Positions 21,599-30,189 of a stretch of DNA of 64,000 nt are shown piece after piece. Under the pieces are notes generated by a model that was given only the letters and a program-made list of their open reading frames with translations, had not been told where the DNA came from and did no database searches. A program made the position numbers and the translations under genes. Location of the stretch: NCBI GenBank assembly GCA_964036045.1, contig OZ038380.1:188439194-188503193 (forward strand), in the 5' to 3' direction. This stretch comes from Eutreptiella sp. 'Long Island Sound 2002' (taxonomy: Eukaryota; Euglenozoa; Euglenophyceae; Eutreptiales; Eutreptiaceae). Position 1 is the first letter of the stretch. Each line of letters starts with the position of its first letter.

Positions 21599-23900
21599 AG
21601 AGAGGGAGGGAGATGGAGTGGAGAACGGGTTATGATGGGGTGCAGACGGGATGGAGGGGGTGGAGATGCAGGGGAGATACGGTTAACATGAGGCGGTGAT
21701 GGGGTGGAGCTGGGGCCCTTTGGCTCATTGGGTCGCCCCGTCTCACAAAACACAGGTCCAGTGGGAACACGGCATCGGCACCTGTCGGCCCCTGCCTCCG
21801 GACGGTCGCGTGGGCCATGCAGCGCCTCGTCTGCGGTCGAGATGGCCTGCCGTGCCCCCGCCGCCACGGTCTGCGGCATCAATGCCACCCTCGTTGCATC
21901 GTATTCATCGTGGCAGTCCGACAGGGCACAGCCTGAGGGACAGTACAGCGCCGTGGGGCAGTCCCTCACCTCCCCCCCCCCCACAGTGTGCCCGCACCCC
22001 CGGGGCCTTCCCACATAAACGCGCACGAGACCCCCCCACACAACCACGCGACGGGGCCTCGATAACAAAGGGCACGTCGCACGCGCACGCCTGCCCCGCG
22101 TCGCCCAGACAGTCGCGCCGCGCGCACCCCCAAATTCACAAAAGGCACGCCTCCGGAACAGGGCACATATCCCACGGCGGGGGGGGGGGGGCAGTCCCAC
22201 GACTGCAGAGTGGCCCCCCCTCCGCCCATGAGATGGACGGGGGGGGGGGGGGGCGTTGGGGGTACCCGTGCCCCTGGACGGAGCACGCTGCGGGTTTGGT
22301 TTGCGGGTGCGGGTTTTGAGTTGCGCTGAGATGTGGGGCCAGCGTCGAGCGCTGCTGTCATTCCGCATGGGACGCCCACGGCACCCCCTTTGTCTTCTGT
22401 GCGCCCACAAATGGGCCTATAAACCCGGGGATTCGGGGGGGACAGGACACCCCTCGGGCCCGGGTGATCTCCGCCCCATGCCCCACTGCCAGTGCCAGAG
22501 GCCCTCCTCCTTCCCCACAACCCCCACACCACCGCAAGAGCCAAGTACTTGGGCTTCATCGGGGACTGTGCGCACAGCGGGAGAGCGGGGGTGCCAGGGT
22601 GTGGGGTGTGGGGGCGTAACCAGGGGATGGTGATCGAAAGAGCCCCCTTTGGGGGGCCGACTGTCAGTGCCGCCCCAACCGCTGCTGTCCGCCCCCCCAA
22701 CATCGCCCTCCAACTGTTCTTCAACCACCCGCACGGCCACTGAAGCCGCTCTCCAACCGCTGGTAACCACCATCCAGCCGCCAGTAACCCCCTTCAGGCC
22801 CCCGGAAGGCAATGCAATGAACGCCCCCCCTGTGTGACATTCCGTCTGGTTGTTGTTCCTTTACGGGGCCCTGGACCATCACCCGTTCTTCCCTTCGCAT
22901 GTTGCGTCTGGTTGCTGCTTTCTGTCAGCCGCTGCGGCCGGTGCTCTTGCTGGTGTCGTTTCCGCGTTCGTGGAGCCCAGTAGTTGGTGTGTTGGGGCTG
23001 TGCTGAATGTGGCATGGTGTGCCGTTTGCGCGTCAGCAGCACCCAATAGTTAGCGTATTGAGGATGTGCTGGTTGTTGCTGGGGTCGTTTGACTGTTTTT
23101 GCTGTCCACGCGCCTCTGTCCACAGGCCGTCCATAGCCTGCCTCGCTGTGTTTCTGTGTGCGTGAGGCCCAGGTGCCCTGTTCCTCCACGCGTTGTCCCG
23201 GCCGTCCACCATATGTCCTTTTCCCCCTCACGGCTGGTCTGCCCCTGATGGGCTCCCGCTCCTGTTGCGCCAACAGCCCATCTGGGCTGCGGGGGACACC
23301 CCCCACCTGATGCCGGTTGAGCAGGGGTTGCCCTGGCACCCGGCAGCGACGGGGCTGGCTGGCCAGGCCATCCCCTTTGTTGTCGCTGCCTCCCATGCGC
23401 ACGCTCTGCCATCCGCTCCATTCTGGTTCCCTGTTCCCGCTGTTCTAGTTGCCTCTCCTACCTCGCTGTGCCCCTCCTCCTTGTCTGCTGTGCTCGCCCT
23501 TGTCCCTCCCCAGGGCCTGCGCGTGTAGGGGAGCGTTGTGAGAGCCCCCCCCCCCCCCCCCCCCCCGACGTGGAGGGGCCGGTTCGCGAAGGAGGCAGCA
23601 GGCGGAGGATGGAGCCAGACAAGGAGGCAGAGCGGAACGAAGGGCGGGGGGGGGGGTGAGGGGGGAGCTGCGCATGCGGGGGGAAGGGAGGCTGAAGTGC
23701 CCTCCCAGACCTGACGGGTGGATGTTCCAGTGCACGGCATCGCGGGTGCGGGCCACGAGGTTTTGGACGGCGATCTGCGTCAACGCCTGCATGTCCGTCT
23801 GCCACGCCTGCAGGTGGGTGTTGAGCACCACCGAGAACCCCGAGGGCAGCTTGGCAAGGTCCATGATGATGCACACCCCCAGACCATGGGCACAGCCCTC
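9767..23900 (-). CDS. multi-exon TPR-domain protein
   Basis: Minus-strand exons with GT-AG borders: 23900-23711, 21932-21782, 21350-21185, 20068-19981, 19175-19042, (gap), 16782-16692, 14847-14686, 12103-11978, 10072-9998 and 9862-9767 (stop). The first five join in frame by phase, as do 16782/14847/12103 and 10072/9862. At least one exon is missing between 19042 and 16782. The three middle exons encode three TPR motifs: PDAEVERRHGNACFKDKDWE, then CNRAAVYLEMGRYTEAVADC, then ALYRRGCAHQALQNYDLAL. TPRs bind protein partners. The N-terminal half (for example GLGVCIIMDLAKLPSGFSVV, DCHDEYDATRVALMP, KHPDVLSLTAFRL) is not assigned; it faintly recalls the bacterial DUF1444/YtpQ layout. Introns hold a hAT-like element, a hammerhead-like copy and several repeats. 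Exons further 5' (25225-25120, 28130-27978, 29410-29267) may belong to it. Confidence 0.6.
10201..10421 (+). repeat. dispersed repeat R2, copy 1
   Basis: Shares TTTGCC...CCTCTGTGGGTCC...GACTTGTCCTG...GTTGACCAGGTGCATCCA with copies at 12979-13135, 23930-24150 and (reversed) 40207-40450. A diverged fragment lies at 17788-17860. It sits in an intron of the TPR gene. No target duplication could be read. Confidence 0.75.
11091..11306 (+). mobile_element. hAT-like non-autonomous element, second family
   Basis: Ends CAGGGATGCATTAGAAGGG and CCCTTCCAATGCATCCCTG are imperfect inverted repeats. It is flanked by a perfect 8-bp direct repeat GGTGCCGC at 11083-11090 and 11307-11314. The interior has no coding capacity. 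A reversed copy is at 28236-28457. It lies between TPR-gene exons 11978 and 10072. Confidence 0.8.
11527..11890 (+). repeat. R6 repeat, inverted partner of 51396-51757
   Basis: About 360 bases here match, in reverse complement, those at 51396-51757, starting at CGTGCCAGTGCAGGG and running to the C run after GGCCTCTCTG. Short indels sit at the C/G runs. The two copies are about 40 kb apart. Confidence 0.8.
12104..14685. other. intron of the TPR gene
   Basis: Contains repeat R2 copy 2 (12979-13135) and several G runs. No additional exon with phase-consistent borders was found. Confidence 0.4.
12979..13135 (+). repeat. dispersed repeat R2, copy 2
   Basis: Matches copy 1 across GGCACGAGGCCATGGTGTTGG, CCTCTGTGGGTCC and GGATGACGTGTCCTG, then diverges, so the 3' part is missing. 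Confidence 0.75.
15490..15655 (+). repeat. dispersed repeat R4, copy 1
   Basis: Core GGGCCAAAATTT...TTAAATCCTCTTGG...CAAAATTTTAGCTG...CAGCCTCAAACATTGG, shared with 20465-20613 and 25545-25645. CCAAAATTT/AAATTTTGG form a small internal inverted repeat, and CCTCCTCC/GGAGGAGG bracket it. Lies in a TPR-gene intron. Confidence 0.75.
18110..18225. other. T-rich tract
   Basis: A run of T-rich sequence with several homopolymers of 8-13 T, unlike the GC-rich surroundings. No gene. Confidence 0.5.
18546..18947. mobile_element. hAT-like non-autonomous element carrying a GGTTGG minisatellite
   Basis: Perfect 15-base inverted ends CAGGGCGGTCCTTAA and TTAAGGACCGCCCTG. Flanked by a perfect 8-bp duplication CCAATGCC at 18538-18545 and 18948-18955. 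The interior is A runs plus the minisatellite at 18631-18877, the same plan as the unrelated-terminus element at 1829-2144. It lies between exons 19042 and 16782 of the TPR gene. Confidence 0.85.
18631..18877. repeat. GGTTGG/GGCGGTTGG minisatellite
   Basis: About 250 bases of irregular GGCGGTTGGTGGTTGG units. Four or more closely spaced GG/GGG steps make G-quadruplex folding possible on the plus strand. Entirely inside a hAT-like element. Confidence 0.9.
19650..19741 (-). ncRNA. hammerhead-like ribozyme, family 1, copy 2
   Basis: Minus-strand order: GAAA (19735-19732), GACGTC, U-A (19725-19724), stem I GGGCAGC-TCT-GCTGTCC, CTGAGGA (19706-19700). Stem I keeps seven pairs although bases differ from copy 1: an inner T-A pair has become A-T and the G-U pair has moved, which is compensatory change. 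It lies in the intron between exons 19981 and 19175, in the sense direction of that gene, and is followed on the minus strand by a TG-rich tail. Confidence 0.5.
20465..20613 (+). repeat. dispersed repeat R4, copy 2
   Basis: Shares GGTCCCCCTATGGTC, GGGCCAAAATCTTTTAAGCT and AAATCCTCTTGGCGCTGAAG with copy 1 at 15490-15655, in the same orientation. Confidence 0.75.
20777..21086. repeat. hexanucleotide satellite, AACACM type
   Basis: About 310 bases of AACACC/AATACC/AACACA units with a six-base period. On the plus strand it keeps an Asn-Thr dipeptide frame open, on the minus strand Val-Phe; both are artefacts. It lies in an intron of the minus-strand gene. Confidence 0.95.
21421..21616. repeat. 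compound microsatellite (GACA)n-(CTGA)n-(GA)n-(GGGA)n
   Basis: Four simple repeats follow each other without a break. Purine-rich on the plus strand in the second half. Confidence 0.95.
22830..23210 (+). repeat. dispersed repeat R5, copy 1
   Basis: Shares GACATTCCGTC, TTTACGGGGCCCTGGAC, CACCCGTTCTTCCCTTCGC and GTGCGTGAGGCCCA with 49755-50070. Inside are imperfect tandem units with GTGTTGGGGCTGTGC-like sequence. Both strands remain open for 100 codons or more, but composition is repetitive. Confidence 0.75.
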
Positions 23901-23929
23901 CTGCAGATGCCGGCAGAAGAGGGAGGGGG

Positions 23930-24150
23930 GGAGGTTGGCACGAGGCCACGGTGTTAGTTTGTTTGCCTTTGGCGGGGCCTATTGGCCCCTCGCCCTTGCA
24001 CATTCTGACCCTCTGTGGGTCCGTGGATGACTTGTCCTGTTTGACTACTCCGGGGGTCGGCCGTCCCGGAGACGGGCTGTTGCCCGTGCCGTTGACCAGG
24101 TGCATCCACATGCACACTCCGAGTCCATGCGGGGGTTTGCCGACTCCAGC
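23930..24150 (+). repeat. dispersed repeat R2, copy 3
   Basis: Best-preserved copy, running from GGTTGGCACGAGGCCACGG to GGGGTTTGCCGACTCC. It lies just upstream (on the minus strand) of the exon at 23900-23711. Confidence 0.8.
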
Positions 24151-24342
24151 ACTGACTTGCGCCCGCTGGTGTGTGCATCCGCAGGATCATTTCCCTGACA
24201 GGGGCTTCTAACAACCACAATGATTCTTTCCTTTTTGTCCTTCCCTGAGCCTCCTTCTGCGCTCTGCACCAATTTCGGAAGGCGGGGGGGGGGGGGGCAC
24301 TGCTAAAGGGGAAACGATGGGGCTGGCCTGGGCCACAGATTC

Positions 24343-24693
24343 TCAGGTTTGGGGATGGCGTTGTTTACGATGAAGTTGTTGACGACCGAACACATGGCCA
24401 CGCCCGAGGGGGGGGGGGGATGGAATGGAAATCCAAGACCCCGGGCCCGCGCCTACATCCCCCTGTTCGCAGTGCCCAAGGAAGAGGGATGCAGCACGTC
24501 GCAGACCAGCACCCGACCTCTGGTGCAGTTGTTGAGGCGATTCGGGGTGGGATCCCATGCGACAGACAAACGCCCCAGTCCTGAGTTCGATGGTGATGGT
24601 ATGACGTGCACCCTGCAACCCCTTGACAGGCACCGGCATCAACTCGTGAACAACTGCATGCGCGGTCAGAGCGTCTAAGACGAACAAGGTCAC
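24343..24693 (-). CDS. protein-like frame, probable exon, unidentified
   Basis: The frame reads LFVLDALTAHAVVHELMPV and KGLQGARHTITIELRTGAFV, which looks like real protein, unlike the shadow frames. There is no AG acceptor between the preceding in-frame stop and this stretch, so its 5' border is unclear, and the frame drifts into low-complexity sequence near 24450. It lies between other minus-strand exons (25225-25120 and 23900-23711). Confidence 0.3.
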   Translation of the reverse strand: MTLFVLDALTAHAVVHELMPVPVKGLQGARHTITIELRTGAFVCRMGSHPESPQQLHQRSGAGLRRAASLFLGHCEQGDVGAGPGSWISIPSPPPLGRGHVFGRQQLHRKQRHPQT

Positions 24694-25119
24694 GCCCGTG
24701 GCAGTTCACAATTGTTGATTGCATAAACAAGGGTTGAAGGGAAGGAAAGCATATCAAGGAGCATAGGCCTTGGGCTTGGAGGCGCTCGACTCCTGCCTGT
24801 GCTCCCCTGATGGGTCGCGAGGCAGGGCGCCGCCTGTGCCGGCAGGTTGAAAGGGATACGGTGGGTGTGTCCGCCAAACCCTGGTCTCGCTGTCGAAAAG
24901 CAAAAGGTTCGGGCGCCGCGCGACACACTGCAACCGGCCACGGGGCCACCTCCATTCTACCCGTCTGCATGGGCCGTCCCTCAGTGCCATTCAACTCCGC
25001 AGCGGGGGGGAAAGACGCGGCCGCATTCCCACGGCGCTGTGAAGACGGGCCCCCGGCGGCATGCCCTACACGCATCGGTGGTTTAGTTGTCCGCTCTTCG
25101 CGGCATGAGACGGCCATAC

Positions 25120-25225
25120 CCGGCCTGGCCCCCCGGGCTACAGCGTCCATGATTGCGCACAACTCCAAACCCTCGGGCCAGTCACCACATTCCGGGTCCC
25201 CCTTGATACCCCCCACAACGTTTTC
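25120..25225 (-). CDS. exon of an unidentified protein
   Basis: Acceptor CTGCTGAG precedes GAAAACGTT; donor is GGCCGG|GTATGG. The 35 codons read ENVVGGIKGDPECGDWPEGL and ELCAIMDAVARGARP, phase 0 in and phase 1 out. Probably an upstream exon of the minus-strand gene that continues at 23900, but the linking exon was not resolved. Confidence 0.4.
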
Positions 25226-25544
25226 CTCAGCAGTTCACGTTCACAGCCCACCCCCCCACATCAGTACCACCTCAGCACCGTCTGTATGCTCCCCCCCCCC
25301 ATCCATCGGACACGGCCTTCGGGGCTGGAGTGCCGTCCCGCGCCTTCAAAGACACCACCGCCGGGAAGGACCAGGACCGGCACTGCCACAGGCACTGAGG
25401 ACCCGGGCATCGGCTCGCAAACCCTCGTCTTGGCATTCGTCTCATCGTGTGCCCCCCTGCCCCCATTTCTCTGCTGCGACCAGCAGCGGAGGGCGCACGC
25501 ACGGCCACAGCCCCGAGGCACACGGCTGAGGGATGTCCAGGAAG

Positions 25545-25645
25545 GGGCCAAAAATTGTTAAACTTAAATCCTCTTGGCGCTGAAGGCGCCGCACCAAAAT
25601 TTTGGCAGACAGCCTCAAACATTGCAAGGGGAGGAAGGGTCCGAA
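25545..25645 (+). repeat. dispersed repeat R4, copy 3
   Basis: Shares CTTAAATCCTCTTGGCGCTG, CAAAATTTTGGCAGACAG and CCTCAAACATTGCAAGGGGA with copies 1 and 2. Confidence 0.75.
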
Positions 25646-25662
25646 GGGGGGGGGCGGGGGTT

Positions 25663-25734
<72 letters not shown>
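25663..25734. repeat. (GCAC)n-(CA)n microsatellite
   Basis: GCAC tetranucleotide units turn into a CA tract at about 25701. Confidence 0.95.
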
Positions 25735-25736
<2 letters not shown>

Positions 25737-25946
25737 CAGTTGTGAACTACAAACAGTGGGTGTACTTGTTGATATGATGCACTCTGGCAACTTCAGACCC
25801 TACAGCGCCTGCTGTAGCGCAACGTAGGGCATATGATACATACACACACAACGCACAGGACACAAGTAGCGACTGGTGCTCAGGGCTCACTGCAACCTGG
25901 GTTCAACCAAGTCATCCCTCTCCATCAGCGATGCAGATACACACAG

Positions 25947-25948
<2 letters not shown>

Positions 25949-26010
<62 letters not shown>
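25949..26010. repeat. (CA)n microsatellite, tail of ribozyme-like copy d1
   Basis: Uninterrupted CA repeat; on the minus strand it is the TG tail downstream of the hammerhead-like copy at 26079-26130. Confidence 0.95.
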
Positions 26011-26012
<2 letters not shown>

Positions 26013-26078
26013 CGTGACAGTGATCAAGAGAACCAAACCCACTGTTGATCGCAGACAGGCAGGCACTGATCAAAACGA

Positions 26079-26130
26079 CTCGTCAGGCCACAATTACAAA
26101 ATTGTCATGGAGGCTAGGCGCCTTTCTGAA
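26079..26130 (-). ncRNA. hammerhead-like ribozyme, family 2, copy d1
   Basis: Minus-strand order: GAAA (26126-26123), palindrome GGCGCC, U-A (26116-26115), a hairpin closed by GCC/GGC with an inner ACAAT/ATTGT helix, then CTGACGA (26086-26080) and G. This is the same box order as family 1 with a different stem III and stem I. The TG tail follows about 70 bases downstream. Stem II partners were not found. Copies d2 and d3 are at 43645-43708 and 44098-44160. Confidence 0.45.
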
Positions 26131-26354
26131 AGGTAATGGGACAGGGCACATTGTTCCTCATCCACTGTTCCCATGGAGTCACTGCAGTGTTCCCAGTCGT
26201 CATTACCTTTAGGTCTGAGGAGGGGAGGACATTGTGTACCTTGCAGCATCACTCACATGCCCCTGGATTGACTGTCATGGGAGGGGAAGGAGGCATACAG
26301 GGGAGATAGGGGAGGTCATGCAGGCCAGATCATGGACCACGCGTAACCGCGCGA

Positions 26355-27144
26355 TCACACACACACATGTCCCGGTTGTTTCACCGAGACCCAATGATCG
26401 TGGAGGGGGGCGTAGTCGTGGCTCCAGTCTCCTGTGATACCCACTTGCGCCAGGTGTTTCGGGAGCACCCATGTGGCGTATGCCCCTCCCGCCCACTGGC
26501 CATGGCATTTCACCCAGTGGAGCACTTTGTGGATAGCACAGCACCGTGGGAGGGGTAGAAGCTCGGATATGTGGTGCAAGAACCGCACTACGAACTGTGG
26601 CTGGTGGTCTGAGGCTGACAGGCCTCTGATGATCGCAGCGTGCATGGCACGTCTGAGGGCTCTGGGACTGTAGCCCGATTTAATCGATACTTGGCCCCAC
26701 GCTGTCACCGTCAAGAGCTGTGCCAGGGGGGTACGACACCATTGGCGGGAGTTACATAAAACGCCTGTGAGGACTGTCCGCACATACTGTTGGGAGGCGT
26801 GGGCTGGCGTCATTAGTGGGGGGCCCATTTTTAGTTCCCATGCACTTTCCAGCGAACTCGGATGTGCGTACGCCGTGGGTTCCCCATCAGTTGAACATAC
26901 CATGCAGAAACCCATAGCTGTCGTGGAGGATTGGAGACAGGATTGGGTACACGGTGTATCACATGGACACAGTACCCTGAGGTTCCAGCATCGCTGTAGG
27001 AGGTGGCATACGCGTTTAACTATTTTGATGGCTGAGGTGTCGGCAAAGGCTGTGGCCATAAGAATGTTGTCTCGAAATTGGCACAGTGTGAGTGCTCCCC
27101 AGGGGGTATCCCAGTATATATATATATATATAGTATATGTATAT

Positions 27145-27191
<47 letters not shown>

Positions 27192-27215
27192 GCGCGCGCG
27201 CGCGCACACACACAC
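26355..27215 (-). pseudogene. retroelement-like reading frame (reverse-transcriptase-like, degenerate)
   Basis: A long minus-strand frame with well-mixed composition. It contains CQFRDNILMATAF, followed by helix-like sequence (IKIVKRVCHLLQRCWNLRV) and GPPLMTPAHASQQYV. The FRDN could correspond to the YxDD catalytic motif of reverse transcriptases with a lost second aspartate, so it would be inactive; this is inference from motif position, not a family match. The upstream end dissolves into CA/TA repeats near 27115-27219 and no start or complete domain order is present. Confidence 0.35.
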
Positions 27216-27219
27216 ACAC
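27115..27219. repeat. compound (TA)n-(CA)n-(CG)n-(CA)n
   Basis: TA at 27115-27132, CA from about 27148, alternating CG at 27190-27204, then CA again. Alternating purine-pyrimidine over about 70 bases, a Z-DNA-prone sequence. Confidence 0.95.
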
Positions 27220-27977
27220 CACCCCAGGAGATGCTAAGTTGTTAAGCAAAACTGTGGGGCAGCACCCACGGGACAGAACCGCCAATGATACCACTGTGCC
27301 ACTGTGCGAGTGCCCTCAGGACGTGGCGTGTGCACGCAATGCCCCGTGGCAGTGGTCCACTCGGTGTGCGGCCGTGGTCCCTCCCAAGAGATGGCGGCGC
27401 ACGCCTCCTTCTGAACGGGGTCCCCTTCGAACAAGCGGCGGTGAGAGAGCCACCGTTCCAGAGGAACGGCCAGACCACTGAGGGCGCTGGACCGGGGCCG
27501 GGGTTGGGGATTGCCTGGCGCCGCGGGCACGCCCCCCCGAGGTCTCCTTACGAGGGCCGCAAGCAGGTCAACAAAGCGCTCCACACATGCACGTCCTGGT
27601 ATGCATGTGTAGCAATGTTCGGCAGTTCCACTGATATGATGGGTCCACGCGCAGATCAGCTTATGTACAGGTAGCACTTGTGTTTGCCTAGTTACCCTCC
27701 TCTGGCCGTGTTTTGTCGGCCAAAACCTCTAGCCTGCATGTCACTATACGGTGGGTTGAGGTCCACAGGCGGCTGGACAGGCTTGCAGTGTGCTGGCACT
27801 CAATCGGCCAACCTGTCTTAGCTTCCTACAGCGCTTAAGAGGGGGGGGGGGGACCCAAAAGTCCAAAACTTTGTGCACCAAAAACAGCCCAAAATATTAT
27901 TTCCTTTTGCAAATTTCATGTTTTCCCACCATGAAAGCCGGGTCCGCAGGAGAACTCTGACGCCCCCTGGCAGGCAC

Positions 27978-28130
27978 CTGGCCATCGAGGGTCACCGACG
28001 GGATCTTGCATCCGGTGGGCAGCACTTGGGACTTCCGATGGATCCACGACTCCGAGACAAGCAGCGGCATCAGCTTGTCCTTGTGACTCCCGAGGGACCC
28101 CGCTTTGCCGGGCCCAAAGAGGCTAATCTC
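27978..28130 (-). CDS. exon of an unidentified protein
   Basis: Strong acceptor CCCGTTTGCAG and donor GGCCAG|GTGCCT bracket 51 codons, phase 0 at both ends. It reads EISLFGPGKAGSLGSHKDKL, then MPLLVSESWIHRKSQVLPTG. Composition is clearly protein-like. Likely part of the same minus-strand gene as 29410-29267 and perhaps of the TPR gene; a small candidate exon at 28838-28788 (17 codons, phase 0) lies between. No family recognised. Confidence 0.45.
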
Positions 28131-28235
28131 CTGCAAACGGGCAGGGACACGAGGGGCCGAGGACCGGGCGAGGACAGAGCCCACCCCTCGCAGCCCCCCC
28201 AAGGGATGCACCGGAGGGGGCAGGAGGCGGGAGGG

Positions 28236-28457
28236 CAGGGGTGCATTGGAAGGGAGGGGACGTGCCCCCCCCCCCCCCCTCCCTCAAGGGCGCCCAGCCT
28301 ATGCCCAGCCACTGTCGCCCTGACGCCAAGTGCCAGTTTCAATGGCATTTGTAACCGACAGTCACCGCCCCCAACCGCTTTGGCAACCTCCTCCAACCGC
28401 CTGTCTAACCGCTTTTGGGGCCGCTTCTGAGGTCCCTTCCCTTCTAATGCATCCCTG
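28236..28457 (-). mobile_element. hAT-like non-autonomous element, second family, reversed copy
   Basis: Ends CAGGGGTGCATTGGAAGGG and CCCTTCTAATGCATCCCTG. Flanks CGGGAGGG (28228-28235) and CTGGAGGG (28458-28465) match at seven of eight bases. The interior is the reverse complement of the copy at 11091-11306. Confidence 0.75.
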
Positions 28458-29266
28458 CTGGAGGGGGGGATATAAAAGCGGTTGCTGAAGCGGTTGCTGA
28501 CAGTTTCGGGGGGGGTGGCTATGCAGGCCCAGGCAGTGTGCTGGTGGGTAGTTCCAGGCATACGCACCGGTCGGGATTTTTTGACGTAAATTGTTGCATT
28601 GCTCGTTCCAAGCCACTGGGGGGACGGCATTTTCAACGGGTGAGAGTGGGGCTGTTCAGCGGCTTTGCGTCCCATCGCCCACACCCATCATGCGTCACAC
28701 AATGTCTTGGCCAAGACCGGACCATTTGGAGGGGCCTGGGTATTGCCCCTGCACGGCGCCGTCCCAGGGATCGCAGGGCGCGCTCACCAACTGCAGGGCT
28801 GCAGCGACAGCGATGGATGCCGCACACGCAGGCCCCCTCTGCCGCTGGGGACCACGTGACAGGCGCCCGGAGGTGATGCCCGGCACCCCCTGCTCCATCC
28901 GCCCGCCCCGCCCCGCCCCGTATCAGTGGGCGCCATAGGCCACCAGCGCTGGTCTGCACGCGGAACGTCATCCGGGGTGCAGTACACCCCCAGCCCACGG
29001 GAGGCAGTGGTAGTGCAGGTCTGGACCCCGACCCCCGCGGCGTGAGGCAGCGGGTCCGGAAGGCGGGGGCCTCCCAAGGCCCGGCGTGGCCCCGCCACTG
29101 TGCCCCAGCCGCGCCTGCCTCCAGACGGCCTTCACCGCATTCTCAGTCCGATCCGGAAGGCTGGGTGCCCCCCCCGGCTGGGGGTCATGGTTGAATCCTC
29201 GGTTTCATTCATCGCACGCAGCGCACGGTGGGCAAGCAAACAAAGAAGGGAACAGGGCAGGCAAAC

Positions 29267-29410
29267 CTCTCCCTTCAGTATGTATTTCGTGAACACGTAC
29301 CCCAAAAACTTCCACTTGTCCTCGGCGTCCAGCCGACAATACTCAGCAAAGAGCGGCATCAACGGAACCTCCCGAGCTTCACCAACAATGTGCAAAGAGA
29401 GAATCCCTGC
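29267..29410 (-). CDS. exon of an unidentified protein
   Basis: Acceptor AACTTGCAG and donor GGAGAG|GTTTGC bracket 48 codons, phase 0 at both ends: AGILSLHIVGEAREVPLMPL, FAEYCRLDAEDKWKFLGYVF, TKYILKGE. The same frame stays open upstream to about 29550 (MDAFIEHLLYYSSTC), so the exon may be longer. Not recognised. It is the most upstream of the minus-strand exon series running down to 9767. Confidence 0.45.
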
Positions 29411-29950
29411 CTGCAAGTTGACGGGTTGTGGGCCTCGGGGTAATATGGCGGCAGGACTGCATGTTGATGAATAGTACAGGAGATGCTCTATGAAAGCATC
29501 CATGGGAACAAAACCTCTGTCAGAGGGAATGTTCGTATGCACAACACACATTTACAACAGCCTTGTCCAGTGACACTTCCTTCCACTGTCGCACGTACCT
29601 TCAAAACAGTGGTGCGTGCGGGCTTGCCTGCACTGCTCTGAGCAATCTGTAGCCGACAAAGGGGCACAGAAACAAGGGCCCATCTGTGCATGCGTGAAAT
29701 GGCATGATGTCTGGTAGCCTGCACTGAAGCCACCAAAGCACATCATCCGACAGAACACAACATCAAAACCCAAACAACAAGCACACGGGAGCTCATGCAT
29801 CAAGATGCCATGGTGGGAACTACCTGGAACTCAATCATGTCCTGGAGACCACCACCAAACTAGTGAGACCGATGCGGAGGACGTCCGGGACAACAGCAGG
29901 ACTGCGCTGTGCTGTGTCGCACGCTGTGTCACACGCGTGAGAGAGGGAAA

Positions 29951-30189
29951 CAGGCCATTGCTTAGTGATCCCGAGGGGGGGAGGGGGATTATTTGGGGCC
30001 CTCGCCAGCCCCGGCCGACTCACCCACCCACCCCCCCACCTATATCAGAAAAATTTTCCCCCGTCAAAAAATGAAATTTATCAAAGGGACCGGAAATTTG
30101 AGGCCGATTTTACATACAGAAACTTTTTTTGGCCTCTGACCCCCTCCCCTCCGGAGGGGCGGGTATTTTGCCCACAGAGCAATGGCCTG
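29951..30189. mobile_element. hAT-like element R1, diverged copy
   Basis: Ends CAGGCCATTGCTTAGTG and CAGAGCAATGGCCTG (imperfect inverted repeats). Perfect 8-bp duplication GAGGGAAA at 29943-29950 and 30190-30197. The interior shares AAATTTATCAAAGGGGCCGG-like and GGCCTCTGACCC segments with the other R1 copies. Confidence 0.8.

Noticed and set aside
22794-23402. 200-codon minus frame with QHTNYWAPRTRKRH-like repeats
   Set aside because: Corresponds to the tandem part of repeat R5; the opposite strand is equally open.
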